Assembly (NCBI GenBank): GCA_018894105.1
Contig: CM032128.1
Location: 15,605,001-15,669,000, forward strand
From: Jacaranda mimosifolia
Taxonomy: Eukaryota; Streptophyta; Magnoliopsida; Lamiales; Bignoniaceae
Direction: 5' to 3'
Length of the DNA: 64,000 bases
Shown: positions 35,829 to 45,020 of the stretch, in pieces
How positions within the stretch are numbered: position 1 is the first letter of the stretch
Layout of the letters: the number at the start of each line of letters is the position of its first letter
The notes under the pieces: generated by a model
The model's database searches: none
Told to the model about the DNA's origin: nothing
What the model saw: the letters and a program-made list of their open reading frames with translations, nothing else
Made by a program: the position numbers and the translations under genes

Positions 35829-36739
35829 TGTAGACATATCAATTTTTAGCCAGTGGAGAAGTGACACAAGTAAAATTATATACTAGATATTAATTTAAAA
35901 TTTCTATTTGTTTCTTGGAAATTTATTAAATCTAATTCCAAAAGATAAATAGTTAATTTTAATTAATACTCTAGCATTTATTTATACTCAAATCAAATAT
36001 TGATTAGTGTCAAATATGAAGTGTCTATGTCTATAGACCAATCAAATAAAAAATATTTGATATTAACTGTTGATATATGATATTATTTCTTAATATATGG
36101 TATTATCTCTTGATATTTGATCTTGATAATCTAATATTATCTCTTGATATTTGATATTATCTTATCAAAGAGATAATCGTTAAAGAAGTTCAATTAATTT
36201 GGAAGTTTCCTAGCAAACATCTATATAGAGGGGGTAACCAAAGCTTATTCAACATACAACACAAATTCCAGCAAGTGGGTGGAACTTTGAAGGAGTCAAG
36301 CAGTTCTCTCAATCAAATTTATTGAGATCTATGATGTTCAGGATGTTCTTCGTGGAGCTCATCATATTTTGGTGTTTTATTTTAGATTAAGGAGTGGAGC
36401 CCTCGAATTAGCATTTTTTTATTCAAATTAAATTCAAGGAGATCCACGACATTCAAGGTGTTCTTTGTGGTGCTCATATATTTTGGCGTTTGATTCGAGA
36501 TTAAGGTGCGAGGCCCTTAAATTGGCATTATTTCTTCAAATCAAATTTAAAGAGATACATAGCGTTCAAGGCGTTCTTTGCGGAGCTCATTAAATTCAAG
36601 ATCATATTTGGATGAGAAGAATTAGAGGATTGGATTAGGGATTGAATCCACAGTTGATAGATTTTAATTTTATTTTATTTGTATGATTTTTCTTGTCTTA
36701 TAATTTTATTTATTGCAGACAAAGAAATTTGCCCTTACA
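35829..36739 (+). repeat. LTR 4 (terminal) of the gag-only array
   Basis: Starts TGTAGACATATCA, ends TTTGCCCTTACA, 911 bp, the same length as LTR 1. It is followed directly by AAATG and then sequence of the surrounding 22-40 kb element. Confidence 0.9.
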
Positions 36740-36744
36740 AAATG

Positions 36745-39113
36745 TTCCCATCATCTACATGAGATTGAGTTGGCATCCTTCATGATCATTTTTTGTGGAT
36801 ATTGATGAGTTAAAATGATGCTTGTGACTTCACTTATTATTTAAAGTGGATAGTTATATAAAGGAGAAAGTGAGGTCAGTAGCTAAAAACAAAATTTAAG
36901 AGCTAGTTGATCAGTCTCTAAGTACAAGATCAATAGAAATATGTGGTTTCGTAAGGTCAAACGCACTAAGCAAATAAGTCAATTAATACATGTAAAGCTC
37001 AAAGAAGGGTGAAATATTCTCCCTAAGTGGTGAGATTTTTTCTCTTTTTGCTGTTGCTATCAATTGTCGCTATGTTTGTCTAATTTTGTCTTAGATGATT
37101 TGAATGGACATATCCAAATGAGAAATGGACAAGGAGATCTATGTGGATCGTCCAACAAATTCAAGAAGTGGGGTAAAAGAAGTAAGATTATTGCTTGAAA
37201 AGCTCCATTTATAGCTTGATTTGTCGTCCAGGTAGTATTGCTATCGATTATATCGAGCTATCTCTTGATAGACTTAACGATGATTGAATAAGGTCACTAA
37301 TGGTATGTCAGTATAAGTGAAGGGATTTGTTCTCTCACTATATATGGATGATAATATGATGGCTAGCTATAAGTCACATGAAATGTTGTCACTTGGAAGT
37401 GTTAATCCTTTTGAGGTGGACATAGGAGAGGAAGATACATACTTGGTGTTTAGACATCAAGATCATTCAATAGTACTCTGGAGTTTGCTCTAAGAATAAC
37501 TAAATATGCATCATGCTAATCTTATTAACACTTCATGGTTGTGATTATGTTCTTAGTAGAAATGCCTTAAATTTGAAAAAAGAAGAAATGCTAGCAAGTA
37601 TTATTTAAGTAAACATAGGAGAAAATTTTGAAGTATACTATGTGTATACTCGACTAATCTTGTGCTTACTAATGGTGAATTGATGTCAAAGTGATCCTTC
37701 ATGCAAATATTGAGATGCGGTCAAGTGGATCCTAGATGTCTAAGTAAATTAGTCTAAGTTTGTTGAAGACTATCTGGTTTGTTACTTCTAGAGATGATGC
37801 ATGTTGTGATGCATATATATTTGTAGGGCTATTATTATTTTGTGATAATGAAGCTACTTTGTATGCTTTGAACATGTAATATTGTTTGGGTACTAAAGTA
37901 TACTTATACAAGATATTGTTTCATTAATGAAAGTATTGTGCATTATTCTTGGCCATATTTCTACAAGTGATGTGATCGCTTAACCCTTTTTCAAGTCTTT
38001 ATATGGAATTATTCTCTAAAGGCATATTGCATTACAGGATTATATTGACAGAGATTTATGGCATGTGAGAACATATTATGATTAACGAGACGTGTTTGCA
38101 TGCTCATTATGTGTTGGTGCTATACTTGTGAAATGTGAATGTCATAAGGCTTAGATTGGCCCATTCACACGGGCAATCGCCTTGGCTCTTTGATAGTGAG
38201 TAAGATGAGACTTAGAGATCTTTTTGCATAGTTGGGAGATATGCAAATGATCGCCTTCGCACTTGGAACAGTGAGGTGTATATAATTAAAAGTCGCCTTA
38301 GCTTGGAGCTAAGATGAGATTTTATTTGATCAATAATGAAGTGTGTCCAATTTCATAAAACCTGTTGGTAGTCGAACATGCAAACTATTAGAAGGCATTT
38401 TGGAAGTGTTTGTCTAGTGTTTCACAGGTTAGGCGCTTGAATAATGACTAGACTAAGGTTTGTATAATTTTAAGAGCGTGACATGCCCAAATTGAGTGGG
38501 AGTTGCATCATAACATTTATTCATACTACATGTGCTTTGCGATGACCTATGAAGCAGAGTGATTGAATGGGCTAGTTCGTCACTGTGTGAGTCCTTATTG
38601 TTCCTTGTATAATTTGGGACTCTGGACTATGTCATGAAGTATAAGCTTGATGACGCTACTTTAACATGTTTCCAATGGCCATGATTAATTCGGCCTGTCA
38701 GAGCATGACTAGAAAAGCTGTCAAGACCAAACGAATTGGCATGAGGGGCCAAGGAAGAATTAAGTTGGTAATGCACTCTTATTTTATGGCTCATAGGCCC
38801 GCCGACTAAGTCAAAAATGTTTGACATAGTCATAAGCATAGATACATAGTGGAAAGATACAAGCAAGCTCTACTTACTATTGAGGGATCGGAGATGCTTG
38901 ATCTAGTGCGACCACATAGTTTGGGATACATAGCGAGTTTTGGAGTTGTAGGGTTATGTTAGTTCGGTGATGTCTTAATATAACTCTCCTAACTTGTTCT
39001 CTTCTCGCTCGGTCGCATGCCTTATTCTCTGTATGAAAGAAAGGATTTGAGATTGAGAAATTTTATAGGTATAAAGCTCGAGGAGATTGAGTTAAATATG
39101 TATTAGTGGGAGA
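36745..39113 (+). other. non-coding body, right part, of the 22-40 kb element
   Basis: Stop-rich on both strands, with no gag or pol motif. It ends with the purine tract AGTGGGAGA immediately before the 3' LTR. The longest open frame (79 codons, minus, 38627-38866) is unrelated to anything I recognise. Confidence 0.5.
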
Positions 39114-40577
39114 TGTTACAAATTGGGTCGAGTCTTGGACTCTTGACCCTATAGACATCCATATTTAAGTGGATCTTATCTACATCTGAAAGGGGTTGCA
39201 GTTCATATTGGATTGTAACTCTTCGTTTTGGAGAGGTGTGGATAGCTAATGCTTATCTATGTCTAGAAGGATAACTCTCCCTTGTGTGGGATAGACATTA
39301 TTTATATCATTTTTTATACTTCTAGTTGGATTAGACTCTTGGAAGACTCGCTTATAAATAGGTCATCTTCGTAAGAGTTTAACACAACTTGAGTATTTGC
39401 TCTCTCCATATATTCTCTCTATACTCAAAGTTCTTCTCTCAATTTTTCTTGGAGTATCACCAAATTATCTTCAAAGGTTTAAGGTGTGTATGATTGTGGA
39501 AGCTCTGGTATTAACCTCACGAGGTGAGTAGAGATAAAAGAAGGTGTTCAAAGTTAAATGGCATAGAGTTTATACTTGGAGATGATTGAATCAAGAAATT
39601 TTTAATCCATGTGCAGTTATAGGCTTGTAGGTGAGCTTTGATTTAGGATGGTACTTATGAACCTTTTGCTGATTAAAAGTGATGATGGTGTGATATACTT
39701 GGTGGTATACTAAGCTCAGGCCCAATGAAGTTGACTAGATACTAGGCTGGAGTAGGATGATGGAATATGAATGGGTCGATTCTTGCAACCAATAACACAC
39801 ATTAGGTTAGCCGAGGTGCCCTCAGCTAAGGTACTCTGACGCTTAAGTCAGCATTTAATCAACTAGAAAAGAGAACGATAGAGTGAGGACTTTTAGAGAT
39901 AATGAGCATACCTTGCTGAAGGGTGATATTGGGGTATTTATTGTCTCTTTTGAGAGGTTAATATGTTAATGATGTACTTATAAAAAGAGGCCCTTTGTCC
40001 TTACTTGAGGACCTTTAGGTCTTCTTCCTTCTATATACTTCTCCAAGTGGCACCTTCTCCCACTCTTCAAGACATGGCGCTATGGTGGAGACGCACATCA
40101 CTCTGGTTCTACAGAATGGTGGTACAGAAGGAGGCACACACCATTAATGCGGAGGCAAGCCGCCTGTCAAAGCATTTAATGCAGCAGAGAGGTGGTTGTG
40201 GCATATTCAATCCAACTGTGACCGGTGGCGCGAGACTACTCTATGTTGCTCCAATCGACCTCCTAGGGTTGAGATGTTTCCTTGCCTGTAGGTCATCTAG
40301 CCACACTCTGGTTGAGACGATGGAATTTTCTTGGATCTGGAGACCTTTCTGGCTGAGGGCTGAATGGTTGTTCTCGAGCTGATTGACCACGCTCTGATCA
40401 ACTGGCAGGGTACTAGTGATCGTGCTGGCGAAATGGCCCAATGAGGATTTTGGGCATGGTCGATCACCTGGTCGACTGTTAGTGGAGTCGGCTTGCTGAG
40501 CTATCCCCTATCATGATTGGGCTATCCCATATCAAAAAGGTGATATTAAACCATGTGTTTTATTTTATTTGGATCTA
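39114..40577 (+). repeat. 3' LTR of the 22-40 kb element, split by a solo LTR
   Basis: Matches 22284-22888 up to GCTGATTAAAAG (39679), then resumes at GGTGATATTAAACC (about 40540) and ends near TTGGATCTA. The intervening 855 bp is a separate insertion. Confidence 0.85.
39680..40534 (+). mobile_element. solo LTR inserted in the 3' LTR
   Basis: It begins TGATGATGG and ends CCCATATCA, so it has TG...CA ends (TGAT/ATCA). AAAAG is present on both sides (39675-39679 and 40535-40539), a perfect 5-bp target duplication. The TATA-like TTATAAAAAGAGGC near 39980 fits a plus-strand LTR promoter. The 125-codon open frame at 40005-40382 lies inside it and has no protein support. Strand is inferred from the TATA only. 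Confidence 0.8.
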
Positions 40578-40674
40578 ATAGTTGTTTATCTACAATTATT
40601 TCCATCAATAGCAATAGAATAAAACTTTATCTTTGTTTACTGTTCTCTTTAATTCGTAAGAAAATTATTACTAG

Positions 40675-41241
40675 CTACATAGTGAAGGCATAAAACAAGA
40701 GGCATATGTATATAAGAAGAGCAGAGGGTACTAAAATCACCGAAGGACTAACAGCAGCCAATGTGTACCAACCCCAACAACCCAAACTACCCAGCTTTAT
40801 CTGCACCAACTCCAACAGCGCCACCGTCAAAAATGTGCACCCGAACAGCGTACCAACAGCCGATGCCACAATCCCACATTGCAGCACCCGCAAATTGACG
40901 TGTCCACCACTATGCATCCAGCTGCTGCCATGGATCATTCCCCTTTTCTCATTATCATCATCAGTCCTAATCGCCAGTTTAAGGCACGAAGCAATGAGAC
41001 TGGAAAAAAGGAAGGAGCTGAAGGAGTAGACGTGAAACTCCACGAAATGTTTGCCAGCGGTGGAGCTGGCAGCGCAACTGGTGGCACTCACAAGGCTGTT
41101 GTTGGGGTCCATTGGGTTCAAGGCAATGCCCAGAAAGGCGGCAAACGTGAATAATGAGTTGACGTTCAGAGTTCCGTCTAAGGCAGCTAGGTGTATGCTG
41201 GTAGCGCTTAATCTATGCCCAGAAACAATATTTTGCCTCAT
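40675..41241 (-). CDS. MEE60: MEE60-like membrane protein
   Basis: An intact 188-codon intronless gene. The N-terminal block HLAALDGTLNVNSLFTFAAF (residues 18-37) and the block FVEFHVYSFSSFLFSSLIA (66-84) match my memory of the plant family that includes Arabidopsis MATERNAL EFFECT EMBRYO ARREST 60. That family is of unknown biochemical function. Four hydrophobic segments are visible (about 25-41, 70-91, 118-147, 156-186), with charged DDDNEKR between the second and third, so it is probably a multi-pass membrane protein. The first ATG of the frame is used, 19 residues before the conserved LDG. The stop lies 98 bp from the end of the 22-40 kb retroelement, so the 3' untranslated region may be retroelement-derived. 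Family assignment is from memory; intactness is seen directly. Confidence 0.75.
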   Translation of the reverse strand: MRQNIVSGHRLSATSIHLAALDGTLNVNSLFTFAAFLGIALNPMDPNNSLVSATSCAASSTAGKHFVEFHVYSFSSFLFSSLIASCLKLAIRTDDDNEKRGMIHGSSWMHSGGHVNLRVLQCGIVASAVGTLFGCTFLTVALLELVQIKLGSLGCWGWYTLAAVSPSVILVPSALLIYICLLFYAFTM

Positions 41242-41510
41242 AATTTGAACAAGGTTTTAAGGTTTTTTCTTTCTTTCTTTTTTTCTCTGCACACCTTTTC
41301 TATTAAAATTGGGCACCGAATATCTTTTTCTCTTGATTGGTGGGAGAGGAGTGGCGTCCAAGTTTGGAAAAAAGAAAAGGAACCTTTTTAAGTATTCGTC
41401 CCTTTCAAGACAAGAAAGGAAGGAAAAACTTGGAAAAAAAGAACAGAGAAAGGGCCAAATATATGGGAAAAAAACAAGCAGAAAATCGAGACATGCTGGG
41501 CAATACACAG

Positions 41511-41516
41511 AAAAAA
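41511..41516 (-). terminator. Pol III terminator after tRNA-Asp
   Basis: Six T residues on the minus strand, five bases beyond the tRNA 3' end, as expected for RNA polymerase III termination. Confidence 0.7.
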
Positions 41517-41520
41517 CAAA

Positions 41521-41588
41521 CGCCGTTGCCGGGGATCGAACCCGGGTCGCCCGGGTGACAGGCGGGAATACCACTATACTACAACGAC
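41521..41588 (-). tRNA. tRNA-Asp (GTC), shortened D arm, probable pseudogene
   Basis: On the minus strand a GTCGTTG/CAACGGC acceptor pairs, and the anticodon loop CTGTCAC gives GTC. The T arm CCGGGTTCGATCCCCGG, with box B, is intact. The length is 68 nt instead of 72: the D arm reads GTATAGTGGTAT, four bases shorter than I expect for plant nuclear tRNA-Asp, which leaves a four-base loop without the GG pair. The anticodon stem has a C-C mismatch (CCCGC with CCGGG). A T6 run follows at 41511-41516. The body is unmistakable, but the missing D-loop bases make function doubtful. Confidence 0.8.
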
Positions 41589-42074
41589 GTAATTACGTAG
41601 TTCAAATCAAGTCATACTTGTTCATTTTTATCTTGGCAAACATCATTTGCAATCATCATCAAAAACCTTATTTTGCAGTTTTTTATTTTTTAATATTGAG
41701 TTTTTTATTTTCAAACTGGTTATTTAATTATCAATTTTTTCTGGACTACAATTTGATGTGAAAATACTTTTTTTTTTTATCTCATTTATTATATTGAGAC
41801 TTGATATATTTAATGTTACTTCTATTTCAAATGATAATTATGACATTTATTTATTAACAAGCTGGAGTGGGTATTAAATTTGAATTTCTAATCCTACCAA
41901 ATTGTAGCATATCCACATTTTAGTAATAATTTGATATTTTATATATGATTATCCTACATTAATAATTTTGAAATAATATAATTTTTATTCATCTTTTAGA
42001 GATAGTTTAATAGACTTTACATGTTAAAGCTAATATGGTATTTAATAATATTTTCACTAAAGTTGAATTTATGA
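41589..42074. other. AT-rich intergenic sequence
   Basis: No open frame or element end seen. The open frames overlapping the tRNA at 41257-41761 are chance frames. Confidence 0.6.
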
Positions 42075-42083
42075 TATTAAATA

Positions 42084-42941
42084 AGGTGAATTATGGCTAC
42101 CACCTCTGACATTTGGTGTAATTACAAAATGATCCACATTTTCTCAAAAATTACAAACAACTCCTTAAATCGACAAACCTATTTGTAAGGTACATGAATA
42201 ATGTGAAAAGTAAAAACGCCTAAATAGCAACACTATCAAAAAAAGGTTGAAAATTGGTTAAATGGCAAAAGATCAGATGCCCCTCTACGTATTATGCATA
42301 AAAAAAATCTTGAATTATATTGAATAGTATATATATCTAAATAATTTATTTATATAATTAAATTTATTTATAATATTAAATAAAAAATATATTTATTGGT
42401 TGAGTTACATATTAAACAATATTAAACTAATAAGCATATAAAAAATAATTTAGTTAAATTTAATTAAACTATTTATTAAAGTAATAATCACATCTAAAAT
42501 AAAGATATTTGAGATAATTAAATTATTTATTCAAATAATAAATATATCTAAGATAATTAATAAAATTTAGTTAAATTTATTAATTAATTAGAAACAAAAT
42601 AAAATAGAAAAACGATATTAATTAATAATAGACAAGTAAAAGATTTAAATATATATATATATATTTTAACTAAATATTTAGTAATTAAGAAAAGATAATT
42701 TTTTTACATTTAATTAAATATTTATCAAAATAATAATCATATATAAGATAAAGATACTTAAAATAATTAAATTATTTATCCAAATAATAAATATATCTAA
42801 AATAATTATTAAAATTTAGTTAAATTTATTAATTAACTAAAAATGCAATAAATAAAAAATTAAAAATATATTAGTTATTAATAAATACGTAAAAAGTTTA
42901 AATATATATTTTAAGATTTATTAATTAAAAAAGATATTTCA

Positions 42942-42985
<44 letters not shown>

Positions 42986-43616
42986 TCCTCCTTTTCCCCC
43001 TCCGGCCTCCACCCTCTTCCATCGGCTGCCAACAGGTGGTCGCTGCCATGTTGGCCCTATGACGACTGCGCCATGTTGATGCTGCCATGGCAGCAATAGC
43101 TCCATGGCGGCCGGTGACCCCCATGACCAAATCTGGCGGGATTAGATCTAGCCAGGGGGGAGGGGGGAGGGGAGAGGGGTGTATGTGTGCATGCGTATAT
43201 ATATGCGTATATATATGTATATATATCATATATATTATATATAGTATTATATTATATATGTACAAGTATGTAATTCCCTTATAATTTTCTTAAAATTAAC
43301 ACTTTATAGTATAGTAATATTACTATTTAATCATTATATAAATTCAAAATATGATGATACATTCCTAAAGGATATTTTCGTCCACAAATTAGGGCCAGAC
43401 CTTGTCAACATTGAGGTTTAAGCTGAAGGGTAATATTGAAATTTCATATGCCACTTTTAACGGTGTTTTTTAAAAATCTTAGTGGTAGCTAACGGTTGGG
43501 TTAATTTATTGAATGCTGACCAACCTTAGGGGAATTTTATAATTTTTGAAAAAGTAAGGACATTAATTTTCGTGATTATGCCAAATTTCAGGAGTGATAA
43601 CAGTAATTCTTCATCC
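42084..43616. mobile_element. Mutator-like non-autonomous element with perfect 9-bp target duplication
   Basis: TATTAAATA occurs directly before (42075-42083) and directly after (43617-43625), a perfect 9-bp duplication as made by Mutator-like transposases. The ends are inverted repeats over about 80 bp. Left: AGGTGAATTATGG then ACATTTGGTGTAATTAC. Right, in reverse: GGATGAAGAATTACT then GAAATTTGGCATAATCAC. The interior is AT-rich except for a GC-rich island at about 42985-43180, bracketed by a CA microsatellite (42945-42982) and an AT dinucleotide stretch (43190-43260). No transposase is encoded. The island may be captured host sequence; no protein was recognised. Confidence 0.8.
42945..42982. 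repeat. (CA)n microsatellite
   Basis: Uninterrupted CA dinucleotides of about 38 bp at the left edge of the GC-rich island of the MULE. Confidence 0.95.
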
Positions 43617-43737
43617 TATTAAATAGTACAAATCAATAAATAATTGGGATTAGAAAGATTAAATTTCCTTTAGAATAACTTAATAGGTGATGAAATTAAG
43701 TAATTGAAGTGTTCAATTTCAGCGCATATGGTTAGAT

Positions 43738-43965
43738 ATGGATGTGTTGGCAGCTATTCATCTTATAAAGTCAAAGGGTATAGGACCATGGTAATTGTAT
43801 CATTTTCTGTACAAGATTGGACTGCTTATATTTTCCTTAACACTTCGAATTTCACATGTATAACGTGAAGGTAAGCAAACAGCCGACTTCTTGGCGAATC
43901 AGGCATGTGATCATAGGCAATTAGGAGAGTTGGAACCTCATCAAAATTATGGCAGATTAAAATAA
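43738..43965 (+). pseudogene. LINE-type RNase H C-terminus remnant
   Basis: The frame DVLAAIHLIKSKGIGPW, then ISHV, then REGKQTADFLANQACD and a terminal stop resembles the end of the RNase H domain of plant L1-type LINE ORF2 and related non-LTR proteins. Two in-frame stops break it. No upstream RT is present, which fits the 5' truncation common for LINEs. Sequence to about 44080 may be its 3' tail; no clear poly-A or target duplication was found. Confidence 0.6.
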
Positions 43966-44338
43966 CTTTTAATTCTCTATTTCATTTCGTGTTTCATCTC
44001 ATATTCCCATGTAATGTATATATGACAATTGTATTTTACTCTCAATTAATTCTTTTTATAAGAAACTATTTAATACACATACCGTACATCTATGCAATGA
44101 AATAGAAAATGAAACATATTATGGAATAGAGGATCTAAACCGGATTAAAAGGCATTCTTAAGCCATATAAATAGAATTGTCCTTAATTTAGATTTTCGTG
44201 TTCTTAGTTTAGTTGCAAGGAGTAGAACTCCTCATTTTCTTTCACTGTCTTGTTTTGAGCTTTTCAGTGTTTATTTGTTTATTTGTTTTTTATTTATTTA
44301 ATAAATAGGTAAGAGTTCGCCTAATTCCCCACAACGGC

Positions 44339-44640
44339 GGCTTTTTTTAAAAAAAAATTGTGAATTTTTTTTTCCCCAAAAATACCGTAACTTGGGGAAT
44401 GTTACAAAATTATAGTAAGTTGCACTCACAAAGTGCAACTTTCAATAGTAATAAATTTTTTGTCCGTCTACCTTTTTTTCAGCCACCGAATGGAAGAAAT
44501 AGTACTATTGAAAGTTGCACTCACCGAGTGCAACTTTTAATAGTAACTGATTTGTTGGCTAATTGCAGCGCTCACAAGTGAAGGCTGCAATTTATTCACA
44601 TGAAGCCTTCATGCAGCCTTTGCGTGAATATATTAAAAAA
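44339..44640 (+). repeat. left terminal inverted repeat of the PMD element
   Basis: The outer ~70 bp match the right end. Further in are two stem-loops with the same stem: TTGCACTCACAAAGTGCAA and TTGCACTCACCGAGTGCAA. Next come GTGAAGGCTGCAA and ATTCACATGAAGCC words, which also recur inverted at the right end. Confidence 0.8.
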
Positions 44641-45020
44641 ATAAAATAATAATAAAATAAAATAAAATTAGAATTTAATTTATCGGTGGGCACTTAGCGT
44701 TGGTCCTATTTATCGGTCAAATGTTGAAATGTCAGATGAAGAGAATCCTTAGAATTTCTTTTATTATGTCTTAAATTTTGTAATTTTTATTCTAGCAGTT
44801 ATTTTTTTGGACGCGTTAATTTATGTGCATTCAAATCTTGAACAATTTCATTTTTTCCTTTCTTAGGGTTTAAATGTTTAGAATTTCATATTTGTATTTA
44901 ATATATTTAATTTTTTTCATTTAATTATGAAATATATATTCGTAGTTAAAAGATCTTTAAAAAGTACATATACATGTCAAATTTGAAAAAACAGTTTACA
45001 TACACAAGTAAAAGGTAGCC

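Larger units (their letters stand above)
26114..36739 (+). mobile_element. tandem array of a gag-only LTR element: four LTRs, three bodies
   Basis: LTRs at 26114-27024, 29204-30074, 32260-33162 and 35829-36739 alternate with three bodies (27025-29203, 30075-32259, 33163-35828). Each body has a primer-site-like TGGCACGCC.AGTGGGA block, a broken gag, a repeat-rich tail and a purine tract before the next LTR. No protease, RT or integrase is present in any body, which fits the gag-only non-autonomous class known as TR-GAG. The outer flanks are AAGTG (26109-26113) and AAATG (36740-36744), a 5-bp target duplication with one mismatch. Thus the whole array behaves as one insertion that later expanded by recombination between LTRs. 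Confidence 0.85.
22284..40577 (+). mobile_element. large LTR retrotransposon without recognised genes, host of nested insertions
   Basis: Related LTRs at 22284-22888 and 39114-40577 begin TGTTTCAAATTGGG and TGTTACAAATTGGG. A Met-type primer site follows the first LTR and a purine-rich AGTGGGAGA precedes the second. ATAGT flanks both outer ends (22279-22283 and 40578-40582), which would be the 5-bp target duplication. However, the left LTR is followed by the similar ATAGC, so the exact edge is uncertain. Without the nested 10.6-kb array the body is about 5.6 kb and shows no gag or pol motif on either strand, as in large retrotransposon derivatives (LARDs). Copia or gypsy membership cannot be decided. 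Confidence 0.8.

Noticed and set aside
40706..41248. Plus-strand open frames opposite the MEE60-like gene
   Set aside because: Antisense shadows. The minus-strand frame has conserved family blocks and membrane segments, while the plus frames have none.
41257..41761. Open frames of 73-150 codons spanning the tRNA region
   Set aside because: They run through the tRNA body and low-complexity Lys-rich sequence; chance frames.
43087..43284. Open frames over the CA microsatellite and GC-rich island
   Set aside because: They translate repeats (VCVCVC, YIYI) and are artefacts of simple sequence.
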